A DNA stretch of 64,000 bases, from assembly GCF_030811715.1 (NCBI RefSeq), contig NZ_JAUSRH010000007.1, positions 62,001 through 126,000 of the forward strand. Direction: 5' to 3'. A program made the position numbers and the translations under genes. Under the pieces are notes generated by a model, which saw only the letters and a program-made list of their open reading frames with translations, had not been told where the DNA came from and searched no databases. Origin of the DNA: Sinomonas atrocyanea (GTDB lineage Bacteria; Actinomycetota; Actinomycetes; Actinomycetales; Micrococcaceae). This document shows positions 63,153 to 64,000 of this stretch, in pieces. How positions within the stretch are numbered: position 1 is the stretch's first letter; each line of letters starts with the position of its first letter.

Positions 63153-64000
63153 CTAGCGGCCGCCTTCTCCTGTCCCCGCCTCTGCGGCGTCTGCGCCGAA
63201 CCACCCGCTGGGTGCGGGGCTGAGGTTCTGCCAGACGTGCTTGGCCTCGCGGTACTCGTCGAGGCCGGCCCGGCCGAGCTCCCGGCCGATCCCGGACTTG
63301 CCGAAGCCGCCCCACTCGGCCTGCGGGACGTAGGGGTGGTAGTCGTTGATCCACACGGTCCCGTGCCGGAGGGCACCCGCCACGCGCTGGGCCCGGGAGG
63401 CATCGGAGGTCCACACCGCTCCCGCCAGCCCGTACTCGGTGTCGTTCGCGATCGCGATGGCCTCGGCCTCGTCACGGAACGTTTCCACCGTCAGCACGGG
63501 ACCGAAGGATTCCTCCCGGACCACGCTCATGCCTGCACGGCAGGCGCCGAGCACGGTCGGCGGGTAGAAGAAGCCCTCCGCGAGCGGTCCCTCATCCGGG
63601 ATGTAGCCGCCGCACAGGAGCTCGGCGCCCTCGGCGATGCCCGCCTGGACGTACGCATGCACCTGTTCCCTGTGCTTGGCTGAGATGAGCGGTCCGGTCT
63701 CGGCCTGGGGATCGAAGGGGCCGCCCATCCGGATTGCCCTGGCCCGCTCGACGACCACGGCCACGAAGCGCTCCGCCACCGACTCCTCGATGACGAGCCG
63801 GGCCCCGGCGGAGCAGACCTGGCCGGAGTGCAGGAAGACGGCTGTCAGGGCATTGTCGACCGCGGCATCCCAGTCTGCATCGGCGAAGACGACATTCGGG
63901 TTCTTCCCGCCGAGCTCGAAGGCCACGCGCTTGACCGTCTTCGCGGCAGCCTCCATGATCGTCTGCCCGGTGGAGAGCCCCCCGGTGAGCGAGACGAGGT
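63153..64000 (-). CDS. Betaine-aldehyde-type aldehyde dehydrogenase (5' part beyond the window)
   Basis: Only the C-terminal 282 residues are present, reading in from the right edge. LVSLTGGLSTGQTIMEAAAK and KRVAFELGGKNPNVVFADADWDAAVDNAL (general base Glu) precede FLHSGQVCSAGARLVIEESV with the catalytic Cys. ESFGPVLTVETFRDEAEAIAIANDTEYGLAGAVWTSD and WINDYHPYVPQAEWGGFGKSGIGRELG are typical of BetB-like enzymes. Betaine aldehyde to glycine betaine would lead on to dimethylglycine, fitting the oxidase at 53 kb. Other amino-aldehydes are possible. Confidence 0.85.
   Translation of the reverse strand, partial: LVSLTGGLSTGQTIMEAAAKTVKRVAFELGGKNPNVVFADADWDAAVDNALTAVFLHSGQVCSAGARLVIEESVAERFVAVVVERARAIRMGGPFDPQAETGPLISAKHREQVHAYVQAGIAEGAELLCGGYIPDEGPLAEGFFYPPTVLGACRAGMSVVREESFGPVLTVETFRDEAEAIAIANDTEYGLAGAVWTSDASRAQRVAGALRHGTVWINDYHPYVPQAEWGGFGKSGIGRELGRAGLDEYREAKHVWQNLSPAPSGWFGADAAEAGTGEGGR

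Overview
The window is about 70% G+C, with short intergenic gaps, ATGA/GTGA stop-start overlaps and many leaderless-looking starts. It carries actinobacterial families: dimethylglycine oxidase, LGFP repeats, PucR, a SAM-IV-type riboswitch, and a mycothiol-dependent formaldehyde dehydrogenase remnant. This points to a Micrococcaceae chromosome (Arthrobacter/Sinomonas-like). The genus is inferred, not proven. I saw no tRNA, rRNA, prophage, insertion sequence or CRISPR array.

Layout. 1-5.3 kb: a cut acyl-CoA synthetase diverges from an acyl-CoA dehydrogenase, followed by a MetE-like protein and a double-hotdog thioesterase. 5.4-8.8 kb: a secreted LGFP protein, an ArsR/SRPBCC pair with a palindromic operator over its start codon, and NDH-2. 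9-11.6 kb: PucR regulator and glutaminase. 11.7-14.7 kb: a SAM-IV-type riboswitch leads a DUF1737-rhodanese-metZ operon, then SRPBCC and ArfB-like genes. 14.7-24.65 kb: a sugar or sugar-acid catabolic locus of two opposed arms, with three identical ATCCTATAGGAAA operators. Its right-going genes are an MFS, a DhaK-DhaL kinase, an RpiB-like and a TPI-like isomerase and a GntR regulator. Its left-going genes are a TIM-barrel protein, a 3HCDH-type dehydrogenase, an SDR, a 34-aa membrane protein and a second MFS. The kinase and two isomerases match the known erythrulose to erythrose-4-phosphate route.

24.9-36 kb: housekeeping and transport genes (GCS2 ligase, TRIC channel, aldo/keto reductase, SsuABC-like importer divergent from a CitAB-like two-component system, CynX-like MFS, NmrA-like protein, thioesterase). 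36-46.4 kb: a beta-phosphoglucomutase/GH65 phosphorylase fusion, an IclR regulator and aromatic-ring monooxygenase sharing a 15-bp operator, a phosphotransferase, a His-rich protein, an MFS and an unknown protein. 46.4-47.7 kb: a lower-GC patch with an HNH nuclease and a Cys-rich small protein. 48-53 kb: NmrA-like, two tandem YCII proteins, a PEP-mutase-like enzyme, GabD2-like dehydrogenase and a GntR regulator.

53.2-64 kb: a one-carbon module. Dimethylglycine oxidase makes C1 units, PurU releases formate from formyl-THF, a molybdopterin oxidoreductase may oxidise formate, and HPS/PHI fix formaldehyde through the RuMP cycle. A LuxR protein with a histidine-kinase-like core that lacks its phospho-acceptor His diverges from them. 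Next to it is a deletion scar joining the first 37 codons of a mycothiol-dependent formaldehyde dehydrogenase to the last 28 codons of its usual metallo-beta-lactamase partner. An IclR regulator and a cut betaine-aldehyde-type dehydrogenase end the window.

Non-coding highlights: two 22-bp-period repeat arrays that reverse orientation in the middle, five intergenic GTGA-N6-TCAC sites, and a recurring TANNNT-N6/7-start layout of leaderless promoters.
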